NCBI GenBank assembly: GCA_043782755.1
Contig: JAYWAC010000157.1
Location: 1 to 34,911, forward strand
DNA length: 34,911 nt
Reading direction: 5' to 3'
Origin: JADJYF01 sp043782755
Lineage (GTDB): Bacteria > Pseudomonadota > Gammaproteobacteria > Ga0077536
The notes below the pieces were generated by a model. The model saw only the letters and a list, made by a program, of their open reading frames with translations. It was not told where the DNA came from and searched no databases. The translations under genes were made by a program, and so were the position numbers. Within the stretch, counting starts at the first letter, position 1. Every line of letters begins with the position of its first letter. Shown here one piece after another: positions 1 to 7,437 of this stretch.

Positions 1-1
1 C

Positions 2-343
2 TTGTTCATTTCAGGCATCTTCAGCGACAGCCTGAATCGCAAACTGGTCGATGTTGATTACTATATCGGCATGGGTGAAGCAGCCTATTGCTGTGTCTAT
101 GACTCCCTGCAGATAGATGCGCGCGCCGCCACCGTCAGCAGCGTGTTCGCCGAACTGAGCAGCAAATTTCCTCAGCTCGTCGATGTGTTGACGGAAATCA
201 GCGAGATGAGCGGGCTCAAGTCACGCAGTGACCTGCTGCGTACCTATGAGCTGTGGCAGAAAACCGGCAGTGAACACGCACGCAAGCAATTGCGACGTGC
301 CGGCATCGTGCCTTTTGTCAACCGTGCGCGTACCGCTCACTGA
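2..343 (+). CDS. Hypothetical protein, C-terminal part (5' end outside window)
   Basis: The reading frame is open from the left edge to a TGA at 341-343, giving 113 visible residues. I do not recognise the family. The visible part is soluble and probably helical, with a central acidic and hydrophobic stretch (FPQLVDVLTEISEM) and a basic C-terminal segment. There is no signal peptide, membrane segment or cysteine motif in what remains. The next gene starts 15 nt downstream on the same strand, so the two are probably co-transcribed and may act together. The leftmost TTG is unlikely to be the true start because the frame simply continues to the edge. Confidence 0.6.
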   Translation: MFISGIFSDSLNRKLVDVDYYIGMGEAAYCCVYDSLQIDARAATVSSVFAELSSKFPQLVDVLTEISEMSGLKSRSDLLRTYELWQKTGSEHARKQLRRAGIVPFVNRARTAH

Positions 344-358
344 AGCGGCGTTACGCTC

Positions 359-1015
359 ATGCTGCTCGCCACCCTGCAAGATCATCTGTCCTGCCTGTAC
401 GAGGCGCCCATCGAGCACAGGGTGGCTGACTATCTGGTGACCGACGCAAGGCTTGCACAGGCATTGGAAGATAGCGATCAAGAACATACCAACTGCGAAC
501 GTCTGCTGGTCAGGGAAGGCGACGATGCCCTGGATATCAGCTTGTATATCGACGCGCAGATCCTCTCTAATCTGACGGCGTGTAACCCCTACACCTGTCT
601 CGACGAGCGCAATCTAAATGAATTCCTGATCGCGCTCGAAGGCGTCAGTCATTTTCACTATCTGGTCTGGAACGCGGTGCACGCTCGCCAGGTGACTCAA
701 CTCGAAATGGAGTTACAGGCGGAGGTCGACAAATACGTGACCGCCACGCTGCTATTACGCCAGCAGGGTGTGATCGATGACAGCGAGGCGTTTCACGAGC
801 GCTTCTTCACGGCCGTGAGCTATGCGGTCGATGAAAACTGCACTAACGGCCAGCGCTATCGCGAGGCCAATCACTATGCCGCTAAATATTGTCGAGGCTT
901 GAATCGTCGCTATCCTGCCCAACACGAGCAGCCGACGTTCATCAATGAGCTGCGACGCTTCTATCGTTTGTCACAGAATGAAAAAATTCGCTGCATAGAG
1001 CGGACCATGAACTGA
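359..1015 (+). CDS. Hypothetical protein, 218 aa
   Basis: This is a complete frame from ATG to TGA, 15 nt after the upstream gene. I do not recognise the family with certainty. The protein is acidic, with no signal peptide or membrane helix. A central block (about residues 90-130, containing EGVSHFHYLVWNA and LEMELQAEVDKY) looks like the best conserved core, because it is rich in aromatic and charged residues in helical spacing. A His/Tyr/Arg-rich segment follows near 170-200. The short gap to the upstream gene suggests an operon. Codon use matches the rest of the window, so I treat it as a real gene of unknown function. Confidence 0.75.
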   Translation: MLLATLQDHLSCLYEAPIEHRVADYLVTDARLAQALEDSDQEHTNCERLLVREGDDALDISLYIDAQILSNLTACNPYTCLDERNLNEFLIALEGVSHFHYLVWNAVHARQVTQLEMELQAEVDKYVTATLLLRQQGVIDDSEAFHERFFTAVSYAVDENCTNGQRYREANHYAAKYCRGLNRRYPAQHEQPTFINELRRFYRLSQNEKIRCIERTMN

Positions 1016-1042
1016 GACCCCGCAGCAGCCGCAGCTCTTGCC

Positions 1043-1381
1043 TTAATCACCGATTTTCTTATGCAGATGTGGCATGGAAGTCGGGTCGCCGGCTTTCATG
1101 TAGCGCTGCTCGGCGCCGGTAGCGGTGACGTTCTCGTAGACGCCCTTGTCGCGTTTGACGAGCTTAGTGAAACCTTGGTTCTTGAGCGTTGAATTGCCGA
1201 CCGGGATTGAGATGCCGTGCACGCCGAGCTTCTTGCGCACCGGCGTTTCGAAGTCGGTATCGCCCATCGACATCTGGGCGGCGAAACATAGTTCACCCCA
1301 GTTACGGATCGCGACCCGCATGGCGTGCCGCACGGTCACCACTTGGCCGTTTTCTTCACACAGGTATTCGTACACAGGCAT
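1043..1381 (-). CDS. FmdB-like small protein lacking a zinc ribbon
   Basis: The N-terminus MPVYEYLCEENG has the start typical of FmdB-family regulatory proteins (MP-Y-EY-C), which normally carry two CxxC pairs forming a zinc ribbon. Here only Cys8 and a second Cys near residue 32 (GELCFAAQ) are present, each without its partner. The fold has therefore probably lost its metal or been remodelled. The remaining 75 residues are basic, soluble and unfamiliar. It lies about 96 nt downstream of the nitroreductase on the same strand and may end that transcript. The family assignment rests only on the N-terminal motif and is moderate. Confidence 0.6.
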   Translation of the reverse strand: MPVYEYLCEENGQVVTVRHAMRVAIRNWGELCFAAQMSMGDTDFETPVRKKLGVHGISIPVGNSTLKNQGFTKLVKRDKGVYENVTATGAEQRYMKAGDPTSMPHLHKKIGD

Positions 1382-1477
1382 CGCGCCACCTCCGCTCGTC
1401 GCTATCTCACTACTATGCTACGGCCGTTAGGCAGCGGGATTTCAGGCCGGCGATACACCTTAGAAGCGCGCGCTTGG

Positions 1478-2053
1478 TCACGACTTCATGCCTTGCTTCC
1501 ACTGACCGGTATAGGCCACCTCCGCCAGCGACCTGCGTTCGCGTTTACCCGGATCCTTTTCTTCCACCCCGGCCGGCAGCAGGGCGGGATCGCCGAGATA
1601 CCCAATAGCCATCACCGCCACCGCCTCATGATCCTCCGGCAGACCTAGCGTGCCGTGGGCGAGGCTTGCATCGAAGCCCGCCATCTGATGCACCAGCAGA
1701 CCGCGGTGGGTCGCTTCGCAAAGCAAGTTGCCGACCGCCAGCCCAAGATCGTAGATGGCCCAGTGATTGGGTTTACCGTTGTGCGAAAAATTCTTGCGCA
1801 CCGTATTCAACACCAGCACCGGTGCAGTGGCCGCCCACGCCTGGTTGACGGCCATGAGGCAGGACAGCAATTGTTGGTAGGAAGTATCGGTGTCACGACG
1901 AGTGACGAGGAAACTCCACGGCTGGTCGTTGTAGCAGGACGGCGCCCAGCGCGCGGCTTCGAACAGCGCGACCAGTTTGTCGGTCTCGACCGCGCGCGAC
2001 GCAAAGGCGCGTGGGCTCCAACGTTGACTTAAGAGATCGAGAATAGCGGACAT
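1478..2053 (-). CDS. Nitroreductase family protein
   Basis: The 191-aa protein matches the FMN-binding nitroreductase fold: an N-terminal RWSPRAF segment that contacts the FMN phosphate, then EAARWAPSCYNDQPWSF with the conserved asparagine and glutamine at the flavin, and a C-terminal block (AVMAIGYLGDP) close to the usual GYP-type ending. Family members use NAD(P)H to reduce nitroaromatics, quinones or flavins; the substrate cannot be read here. The length is typical and no signal peptide is present. The gene sits 30 nt downstream of the NrtS-like gene on the same strand, so the two are probably co-transcribed. Confidence 0.9.
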   Translation of the reverse strand: MSAILDLLSQRWSPRAFASRAVETDKLVALFEAARWAPSCYNDQPWSFLVTRRDTDTSYQQLLSCLMAVNQAWAATAPVLVLNTVRKNFSHNGKPNHWAIYDLGLAVGNLLCEATHRGLLVHQMAGFDASLAHGTLGLPEDHEAVAVMAIGYLGDPALLPAGVEEKDPGKRERRSLAEVAYTGQWKQGMKS

Positions 2054-2083
2054 CCAAAACTCCTTGGTATGCGAACGCGTCTT

Positions 2084-2305
2084 TCATTGACGGCCGAGTA
2101 AAGCGCTGACGGCCGCATAAGTTGCAACGCAGTACGGCACGCAATAGGTCAAGCCTATCTTGGCGAATTCGAGTGGCCCGAGTGTGCCGGCGATAATGCG
2201 ATCGCCATAGTTGATAATGACCAGAATGCTGCCTACCACCAAGGCTACCCGCAAAGAGCGCCGCACCGTGGCGGGTGCGAAAGCGATGGCGGCCCACGAT
2301 GACAT
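2084..2305 (-). CDS. nrtS: NrtS-like small membrane protein
   Basis: This 73-aa protein has two hydrophobic helices, about residues 18-32 (LRVALVVGSILVIINYGD) and 50-70 (GLTYCVPYCVATYAAV). The arrangement RRSLRVALVVG - INYGD - KIGLTY-VPYCV-TY is the pattern I associate with the NrtS family, annotated as nitrate/nitrite transporters. I chose the ATG at 2303-2305 because the longer upstream reading has no family resemblance and would run into the upstream gene. It is followed 30 nt later by a nitroreductase. The assignment relies on recalled motif similarity; an uncharacterised two-helix membrane protein is the alternative. Confidence 0.7.
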   Translation of the reverse strand: MSSWAAIAFAPATVRRSLRVALVVGSILVIINYGDRIIAGTLGPLEFAKIGLTYCVPYCVATYAAVSALLGRQ

Positions 2306-2349
2306 GCTGACTTCCTTGCGCGGAGCGTTCTGGCCAGTAAGCGCTTGCC

Positions 2350-2745
2350 TCAGTGCTGCGAGCGATCGAGCAGACGCTGATTGCCGGGTTTGCGTTCGGT
2401 CGGGCCGCTGAAGATTGCGCCCAAGGTACCGAAGAAGCTGTTGTCGGACTTGGCTTGGGTGGCGGGAGTGGTCTTGGCCTGCGGTGCGGTCACTGCCGCA
2501 GTCGCGTTGCCGCCGCTCTGCGCAAGGCACGATTTCCTGGCGGTCTCACGCACCAAGGCCACTTCCTGATCGCTCATCGGTTGCGCTGCACTGGCCTTCA
2601 TTTCTGCCACCATCGCAACCGCATGCACATCGCAACTCGTGGCGAGCGAGGGTTCAGCGCGCGCGCCCTGCGTTGTACCGATGACGAGACCAGCCGTGAC
2701 GACCAGTGCAAGCTTGCGACTTGTTTTCGAGTTGTGAATCACCAT
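2350..2745 (-). CDS. Small exported hypothetical protein
   Basis: The 131-aa protein has a basic N-terminus, a hydrophobic core (LALVVTAGLVIG) and an AxA cleavage site after residue 30 (GARA|EPS), so it is probably exported through Sec. The mature part has two cysteines (SC at about 38 and SC near 73) that could form one disulfide, a Thr/Ala/Lys-rich linker around 80-98, and a basic tail. I do not recognise a family. It lies 44 nt upstream of the NrtS-like gene on the same strand and could head that leftward group. It is divergent from the ABC exporter. Confidence 0.65.
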   Translation of the reverse strand: MVIHNSKTSRKLALVVTAGLVIGTTQGARAEPSLATSCDVHAVAMVAEMKASAAQPMSDQEVALVRETARKSCLAQSGGNATAAVTAPQAKTTPATQAKSDNSFFGTLGAIFSGPTERKPGNQRLLDRSQH

Positions 2746-2905
2746 CGAACCTCTTGATTACTTCGGCACCCCATTTGGGCACAATGGCCGACATGGCCTG
2801 GCGTCGCTCACCCTGGAACCCGCCGCATCCGGTCATGCCCGACCGTGCGATCTTAACCGTGTTCACGGCACGACAATACCAGCAAGCCATCGTTATGCCG
2901 CCGCC

Positions 2906-3826
2906 ATGATTGAGGTTAACGCCCTCAACTACGAATATCCGGGCCTGCGCGCCCTGAGCGATGTCAGCTTCACCATCGCCCCTGGCACGATCACTGCGTT
3001 GGTTGGCCCTAACGGCGCCGGCAAGACCACGCTGCTGCGCTGTCTGGCCGGCATGGAGCGGCCGCTCAGTGGTTCGATTCACGTCAATGGCATCGATGTC
3101 ATCGAGGAACCGCGCCGGAGTCATCGATATCTCGGCTACTTGTCTGATTTCTTCGGTTTGTATGACAAGCTGACGGTGCGCCAATGCCTGAGCTATGTCG
3201 GCGCGGCCAATGGTCTCGCACCCCACACGCTGGCGCAGACCGTCACCGACACCGCCGCTGAGCTCGGCTTGCGCGATCGCCTTGAACAACGCGCCGGTGA
3301 GTTATCGCGTGGACTGCGTCAGCGCGTCGCTATCGCCCAGGCCATCATTCATGCACCGACCGTGGTGCTGCTCGACGAACCGGCTTCGGGACTCGATCCG
3401 GAAGCGCGATTTGCCCTCGGTGAATTGTTTCTCACCCTCCGTCAACGTGGCATGACGCTGCTGGTGTCCTCGCACATCCTGGCCGAACTGGAAGCCTATT
3501 CCACCCATATGCTGATCCTGCGCGGCGGCCGACTCATCGAACATCGTGGGTTGGCGAGTTCGGTCGAATCCGCCACCCACATGGAAGTGCAGGCCCTGGA
3601 AGGGCCAGAGGCGTTGGCTGCGGTGTTGCGTTCGCTGGCGAACATCAACGAACTTGCGCTTGACGGACAGACGGTGCGCTTTGCTCTTAAGGGCAAAGCA
3701 CAGGAACGCGCCACGTTGTTACAGACGTTGCTGAGCTGCGGACTGCAGATCAGTCATTTCGCGGCAGTCACAGAGGATCTTCAGCAGTCCTACCTCCATT
3801 CTCTGACGCGCAAAGCCGGTGGGTGA
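2906..3826 (+). CDS. ABC transporter ATP-binding protein
   Basis: This is a classic ABC ATPase: Walker A GPNGAGKTT at residues 34-42, an LSRGLRQR signature at 133-140 and Walker B plus D-loop VVLLDEPASGLD at 153-164, followed by an H-loop (SSHIL). The single nucleotide-binding domain is followed by about 90 residues typical of ABC-2-type exporter ATPases (CcmA-like). It would power export together with the membrane protein encoded immediately downstream (TGATG overlap). The substrate is not evident. The start is the ATG at 2906, giving the usual MIEVNALNYEYPG N-terminus. Confidence 0.93.
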   Translation: MIEVNALNYEYPGLRALSDVSFTIAPGTITALVGPNGAGKTTLLRCLAGMERPLSGSIHVNGIDVIEEPRRSHRYLGYLSDFFGLYDKLTVRQCLSYVGAANGLAPHTLAQTVTDTAAELGLRDRLEQRAGELSRGLRQRVAIAQAIIHAPTVVLLDEPASGLDPEARFALGELFLTLRQRGMTLLVSSHILAELEAYSTHMLILRGGRLIEHRGLASSVESATHMEVQALEGPEALAAVLRSLANINELALDGQTVRFALKGKAQERATLLQTLLSCGLQISHFAAVTEDLQQSYLHSLTRKAGG

Positions 3827-5154
3827 TGAATCCTGAACTACAACGCAATCTGTGGCTCGAGGTCACGCTCCATCGACTGGTATTGATCCCCGGCGTGATC
3901 TTCGCCAGCGCGACGCTGCTGCACGCCGCCGATCCCAGCGGCACGGCCATCAACAAGATGGCCATGATCGGCTTTCTGGTTGCGACCATGGTATGGGGCG
4001 CGCGCCAAGCCGCCAATAGCGTGCTGGAGGAAGCGCGTACGCGCACCTGGGACATTCAACGCATGTGTGCCTTGTCGCCGTGGCGTATGGCATGGGGCAA
4101 GCTGTTGGGCGCCACAACGATGTCCTGGTACGCGGGGCTGTGCTGTCTGCTGCTGTTTCTCGGCAGCGGCGGTTCCAGCTCTGCGCGTGACGGCGTGATG
4201 ATGACCGTGATGGTGATCGCGGCAGCCCTGCTGGCCCACGCGCTGGCCTTGATCGGTGCGCTGGTCGGGCTGCATCGCGGCAACGGTCTGCAGTCACGCT
4301 TCGCCAATATGGTGGTGGTGGCGCTCTTGATGTTCATGCTGCCGAACGTGATGAACATCATTGATCCGCGCGGCACGGTGGTGTGGTACGAGATCTCAAT
4401 CCAACGCTTGCCCTTCGGCACGATCACTGCCGTGTTGTTCGCGGCCTGGGCGGTACTCGGCGCCACACGCGCGATGAGCATGGAACTCAAGATCGGGACA
4501 CGCCCCGCTGCGTGGCTGGTATTCAGCGTATTTGTCACGGTCTTCGCCGCCGGTTTCGCCGGTGTCGCCGCTACGCCGTCGCTGGCGCTGCTACGCTGCC
4601 TGTGCGCGACGCTGTGCCTGACCGCCATTGTGCAGAGTTATATCGCGGCCTTCGCCTATCCCAGCGACCCGGTGCAACTACGCCGCAGCGAGCGCGCCTT
4701 CGCCATGCAACGCTATCGACGCGCGCTGGAAGAGCTGCCGTTATGGCTGGTGTCGGCGGCCCTGGCGCTGGCCATCGCCTTACTCGCAGCAACGCTCGGA
4801 TCAGCGCCCGAGATCAGCAATCAACGACTCAACAATCTCGGTCCGGTGAGCCTCGCCGCCGCACTCATGATGTTGCGCGACCTTGCGCTATTGAGCTATG
4901 TCGGCATGAAAGTTCGTCGCGGCGTGCCGGAAGCGACCACGCTCATCTACATCGGCATGCTGGACGGCCTGTTACCGGCACTGCTGCCGCGCATCGGGCT
5001 GGGGTCTCTGACGCCCCTGTTCTGGCCGCCTTTCTTCACCGCGCCGCTGACCGCCATCTCCGTCTTGAGTCTGCATTGCGCGGTGGCGCTGTTCCTCGCC
5101 CTGCACACCTACCGCCGCCTGCAAATCGGCCTCAATGAAACAGGCGGTGGATGA
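3826..5154 (+). CDS. ABC transporter permease (ABC-2-like membrane subunit)
   Basis: This protein of about 442 residues has multiple hydrophobic segments, for example around residues 15-30, 45-60, 100-145, 160-175, 195-215, 225-265 and 300-320, separated by basic cytoplasmic loops. That is the layout of an exporter permease. The early stretch EARTRTWDIQRMCALSPWRMAWGK resembles the cytoplasmic coupling region seen in ABC-2-type permeases. The ATG at 3826 overlaps the ATPase stop as TGATG, which implies translational coupling; a GTG one codon earlier is also possible. The 3' end overlaps the convergent TraB-family gene by 23 nt. The substrate is unknown. Confidence 0.85.
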   Translation: MNPELQRNLWLEVTLHRLVLIPGVIFASATLLHAADPSGTAINKMAMIGFLVATMVWGARQAANSVLEEARTRTWDIQRMCALSPWRMAWGKLLGATTMSWYAGLCCLLLFLGSGGSSSARDGVMMTVMVIAAALLAHALALIGALVGLHRGNGLQSRFANMVVVALLMFMLPNVMNIIDPRGTVVWYEISIQRLPFGTITAVLFAAWAVLGATRAMSMELKIGTRPAAWLVFSVFVTVFAAGFAGVAATPSLALLRCLCATLCLTAIVQSYIAAFAYPSDPVQLRRSERAFAMQRYRRALEELPLWLVSAALALAIALLAATLGSAPEISNQRLNNLGPVSLAAALMMLRDLALLSYVGMKVRRGVPEATTLIYIGMLDGLLPALLPRIGLGSLTPLFWPPFFTAPLTAISVLSLHCAVALFLALHTYRRLQIGLNETGGG

Positions 5155-6328
5155 TACGGAAGCCAGCGATATAAGTGCCGCTGGCGGCGCCCAAAGAACT
5201 CAGGAAGAACACCAGGAAAGTTCGCGCCACGCGATTGTGTCGCCAGCCCGACACCGACTGGGTGTCCTTGCGCAGCTTCTTGAAATCGGCCACGGTGGGT
5301 TTGCGTATCCAAGCCTCGACCGGCGCGGTCACCATGCCGATACCGATAGCCGGATGGAGTGTCGTCAGTGGCGCGCCGAGGAAGGCGCTGATGATGGTCA
5401 ACACGTGCCCGCCCGCGATCAGCGTGCCCAGCGCTGACAATCCGCCCGTGATGAAGATCCACTGCAGCACCAACGACCAGCCCAACTCCGGGCTGCGCAT
5501 GAAGCCGATCACGAAGCCGACCACGAACAGCAGCACCAGCAAGGTCGGAATATGCTTCACCCAGCGCGACCCCGCCGGCACCGTCTCCAGCTCACGCAGT
5601 CGCGTGGCGCGCACGGCAATGCCTTCTTGCAGGTAACGGCGTATCCCCTGCAAATGCCCGGCGCCGACCACCGCCAGCACGCGCTTCGCGCCACCCTCCG
5701 CGATGTTGAGCAGATGGGCGGCCATGTACTCGTCACGCTCGTCAATCAGCGGCTGATAGATCTGCGGCGCGCTGTCGGCGAACTGCGCGAAAGTACTCTC
5801 CAGCAGATCGCCTTCCTTGAGCGCTTCGATTTCTGACTCGGGGATCTCGTCATCGACGATGATGCTGGCGAACAGGCCCGAAAACAGATACATGCGCTTG
5901 TACCAGGGCACGTTGCGGTAGATACGGCGCAAGGTAGTGCCGATGTCGCGGTCGATGAGGTGCAACTTGAGTGAGTGGGCACGCGCACCTTCGATGGCGG
6001 CGCGCATCTCGGCGCCCGGTTCGATGCCGAACTGCTCGGCGATGCGTTGCTGGAAGGCGGCCATCGCCAGCATCGCGGTGATCATCGGCACCTTGCCGCT
6101 GCGTATCACCTCGAACAAATCCATGCGCTCGAGGGTATCGGGGTCGACTATGCCGCGATGGCGGTTGACGCACAGCTCAATGGCGATTTCGTCATAGTCG
6201 CCGCTGTCGATCTCGCGCGCGACAGCCTCGGCGCTGGCGCGCGAGACGTGGGCGGTACCGAGCAGGCGCACGGTGGTGCCGCCGAGGACGATGTCGACAT
6301 GCGGCTCGGCCGCGTCTTGCGCTGTCAT
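5132..6328 (-). CDS. TraB/PrgY/GumN-family membrane protein
   Basis: The 398-aa protein begins with a cytosolic domain carrying the two family motifs: GTAHVS at residues 24-29 and VGAGHLQGI at about 221-229. The conserved glycines and histidines of these motifs define the TraB/TIKI superfamily, thought to be metallopeptidase-like. The C-terminal third has several membrane helices (about 260-277, 285-305, 308-325, 367-390). The founding TraB/PrgY proteins limit peptide pheromone activity in Enterococcus; the role of the proteobacterial members is not established. The start overlaps the stop of the upstream protease gene by 4 nt (ATGA), so the two are co-translated. Confidence 0.85.
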   Translation of the reverse strand: MTAQDAAEPHVDIVLGGTTVRLLGTAHVSRASAEAVAREIDSGDYDEIAIELCVNRHRGIVDPDTLERMDLFEVIRSGKVPMITAMLAMAAFQQRIAEQFGIEPGAEMRAAIEGARAHSLKLHLIDRDIGTTLRRIYRNVPWYKRMYLFSGLFASIIVDDEIPESEIEALKEGDLLESTFAQFADSAPQIYQPLIDERDEYMAAHLLNIAEGGAKRVLAVVGAGHLQGIRRYLQEGIAVRATRLRELETVPAGSRWVKHIPTLLVLLFVVGFVIGFMRSPELGWSLVLQWIFITGGLSALGTLIAGGHVLTIISAFLGAPLTTLHPAIGIGMVTAPVEAWIRKPTVADFKKLRKDTQSVSGWRHNRVARTFLVFFLSSLGAASGTYIAGFRIIHRLFH

Positions 6329-6846
6329 ATTTCCGGTGCTCCGAGCGCGGCGACGGCGAACCCGTTGCGCAACCAGTTGCGCCCAAGCAGAAGCATGTCG
6401 CCGGCGTTACTACGGTCATTGAGATTGGTCAGCACGCGGTAATCCTTGCCGCGAAACTGGACGGTAAGGTAAACGTGGTAGCGAATCTCGCGACAATCGG
6501 CGCTGCGTATGCCGCGCACCTGGACGATACGCGCCGTGAGTGGATGACGCTCACCGCGATCGTTGATCAACACGAAGCTGATCATCTTGCCGATATCGCG
6601 GCCGGACGGCGGCCCGTCGCTGCCCAACACCTTGAGCTCATGGGCATTGATCGATGACACCACGGCACCGGTATCGAGCCGCGCCTGAAAGGCCTGCCCC
6701 GACTCGGCGATGGTGACGGGGATGACCGCCGGCAAGGTGTCATGACTCGCCCAATGCTGGCCCGCCACGAAGCCGCCGGCCGCACCCAAGGCCAGGCAGA
6801 GCAACACGCCGCTCAGGATCTTGCGCAACGACTTAGGCTGCGCCAC
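6325..6846 (-). CDS. Retropepsin-like aspartic protease, membrane-anchored (RimB/Zn_protease family)
   Basis: The 173-aa protein starts with a basic segment and a hydrophobic helix at about residues 10-28, likely a signal anchor, so the catalytic part should face the periplasm. The motif RLDTGAVVSSINA (DTG at 58-60) is the retropepsin active site, and MLLLGRNWL near 151-159 is the conserved C-terminal hydrophobic-Gly motif. This matches proteins annotated as 'ATP-dependent zinc protease' or RimK-associated proteases. A single DTG implies a dimer. It overlaps the TraB-family gene by 4 nt. No RimK-type ATP-grasp gene is present in the window. Confidence 0.85.
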   Translation of the reverse strand: MAQPKSLRKILSGVLLCLALGAAGGFVAGQHWASHDTLPAVIPVTIAESGQAFQARLDTGAVVSSINAHELKVLGSDGPPSGRDIGKMISFVLINDRGERHPLTARIVQVRGIRSADCREIRYHVYLTVQFRGKDYRVLTNLNDRSNAGDMLLLGRNWLRNGFAVAALGAPEI

Positions 6847-6992
6847 GCGCCAACCGCTTTGTGGGATTCGACATGGCTATGATTGTAAGCGGGTTCAGCG
6901 CGGCACCGCGACGCAGGCCACCGGCGGATGATTCAGTCGTGATTCAGTCCAGCAAGCCTAGCCTGCGCCCACTGCATCCAGGAGCACCGGCC

Positions 6993-7325
6993 ATGCCCAA
7001 GCCTTATACTCTCGCGGCAGGCGCCGCCTTCACTCTCGGTGTCAACGGCGTGACCTTCGCCTATAGTGGCGACTTCGAGATGGGCAATGCCGCCCCGCCG
7101 ATCATGATGCAGTTCGATGCAGGACACAGCACCTCCGCGCCGCAGGAAACGCCGGCTACGCCATCGCGCTCCGCGATGACCGACGACAAACTGACCCAAG
7201 CCGGCGCCCCCAAATACACCGAGCCCAAACATGCGCGCGACGAATTCCAGCGTTATTTCGATCGCCACTATCGCGCTCACCTGGTGCTTGACGCCTCTGC
7301 CCATCGCTTCTTTGAAATCGAATGA
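6993..7325 (+). CDS. Hypothetical protein, 110 aa
   Basis: I chose the ATG at 6993 because GGAG lies at a good distance upstream (6981-6984) and the longer in-frame reading from 6861 is low-complexity and would cross the divergent promoter region. The protein starts MPKPYTLAAGAAF and has a Pro/Ser/Thr-rich middle. It ends in a charged and aromatic segment (DEFQRYFDRHYRAHLVLDASAHRFFEIE) that looks like a folded helix or short domain. I do not recognise a family. It is divergent from the protease/TraB pair and precedes rep by 112 nt. Confidence 0.5.
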   Translation: MPKPYTLAAGAAFTLGVNGVTFAYSGDFEMGNAAPPIMMQFDAGHSTSAPQETPATPSRSAMTDDKLTQAGAPKYTEPKHARDEFQRYFDRHYRAHLVLDASAHRFFEIE

Positions 7326-7437
7326 GTTTTTAAGGTCCCGATAAAAACCCAAAGCGGTGCGCCGAGGCGCGCATTCGCTTAAAATTCGACCTGACCCGCG
7401 CGCTCCCCGCTCGGCGCGCTCATAAGAAAGCACCCGC

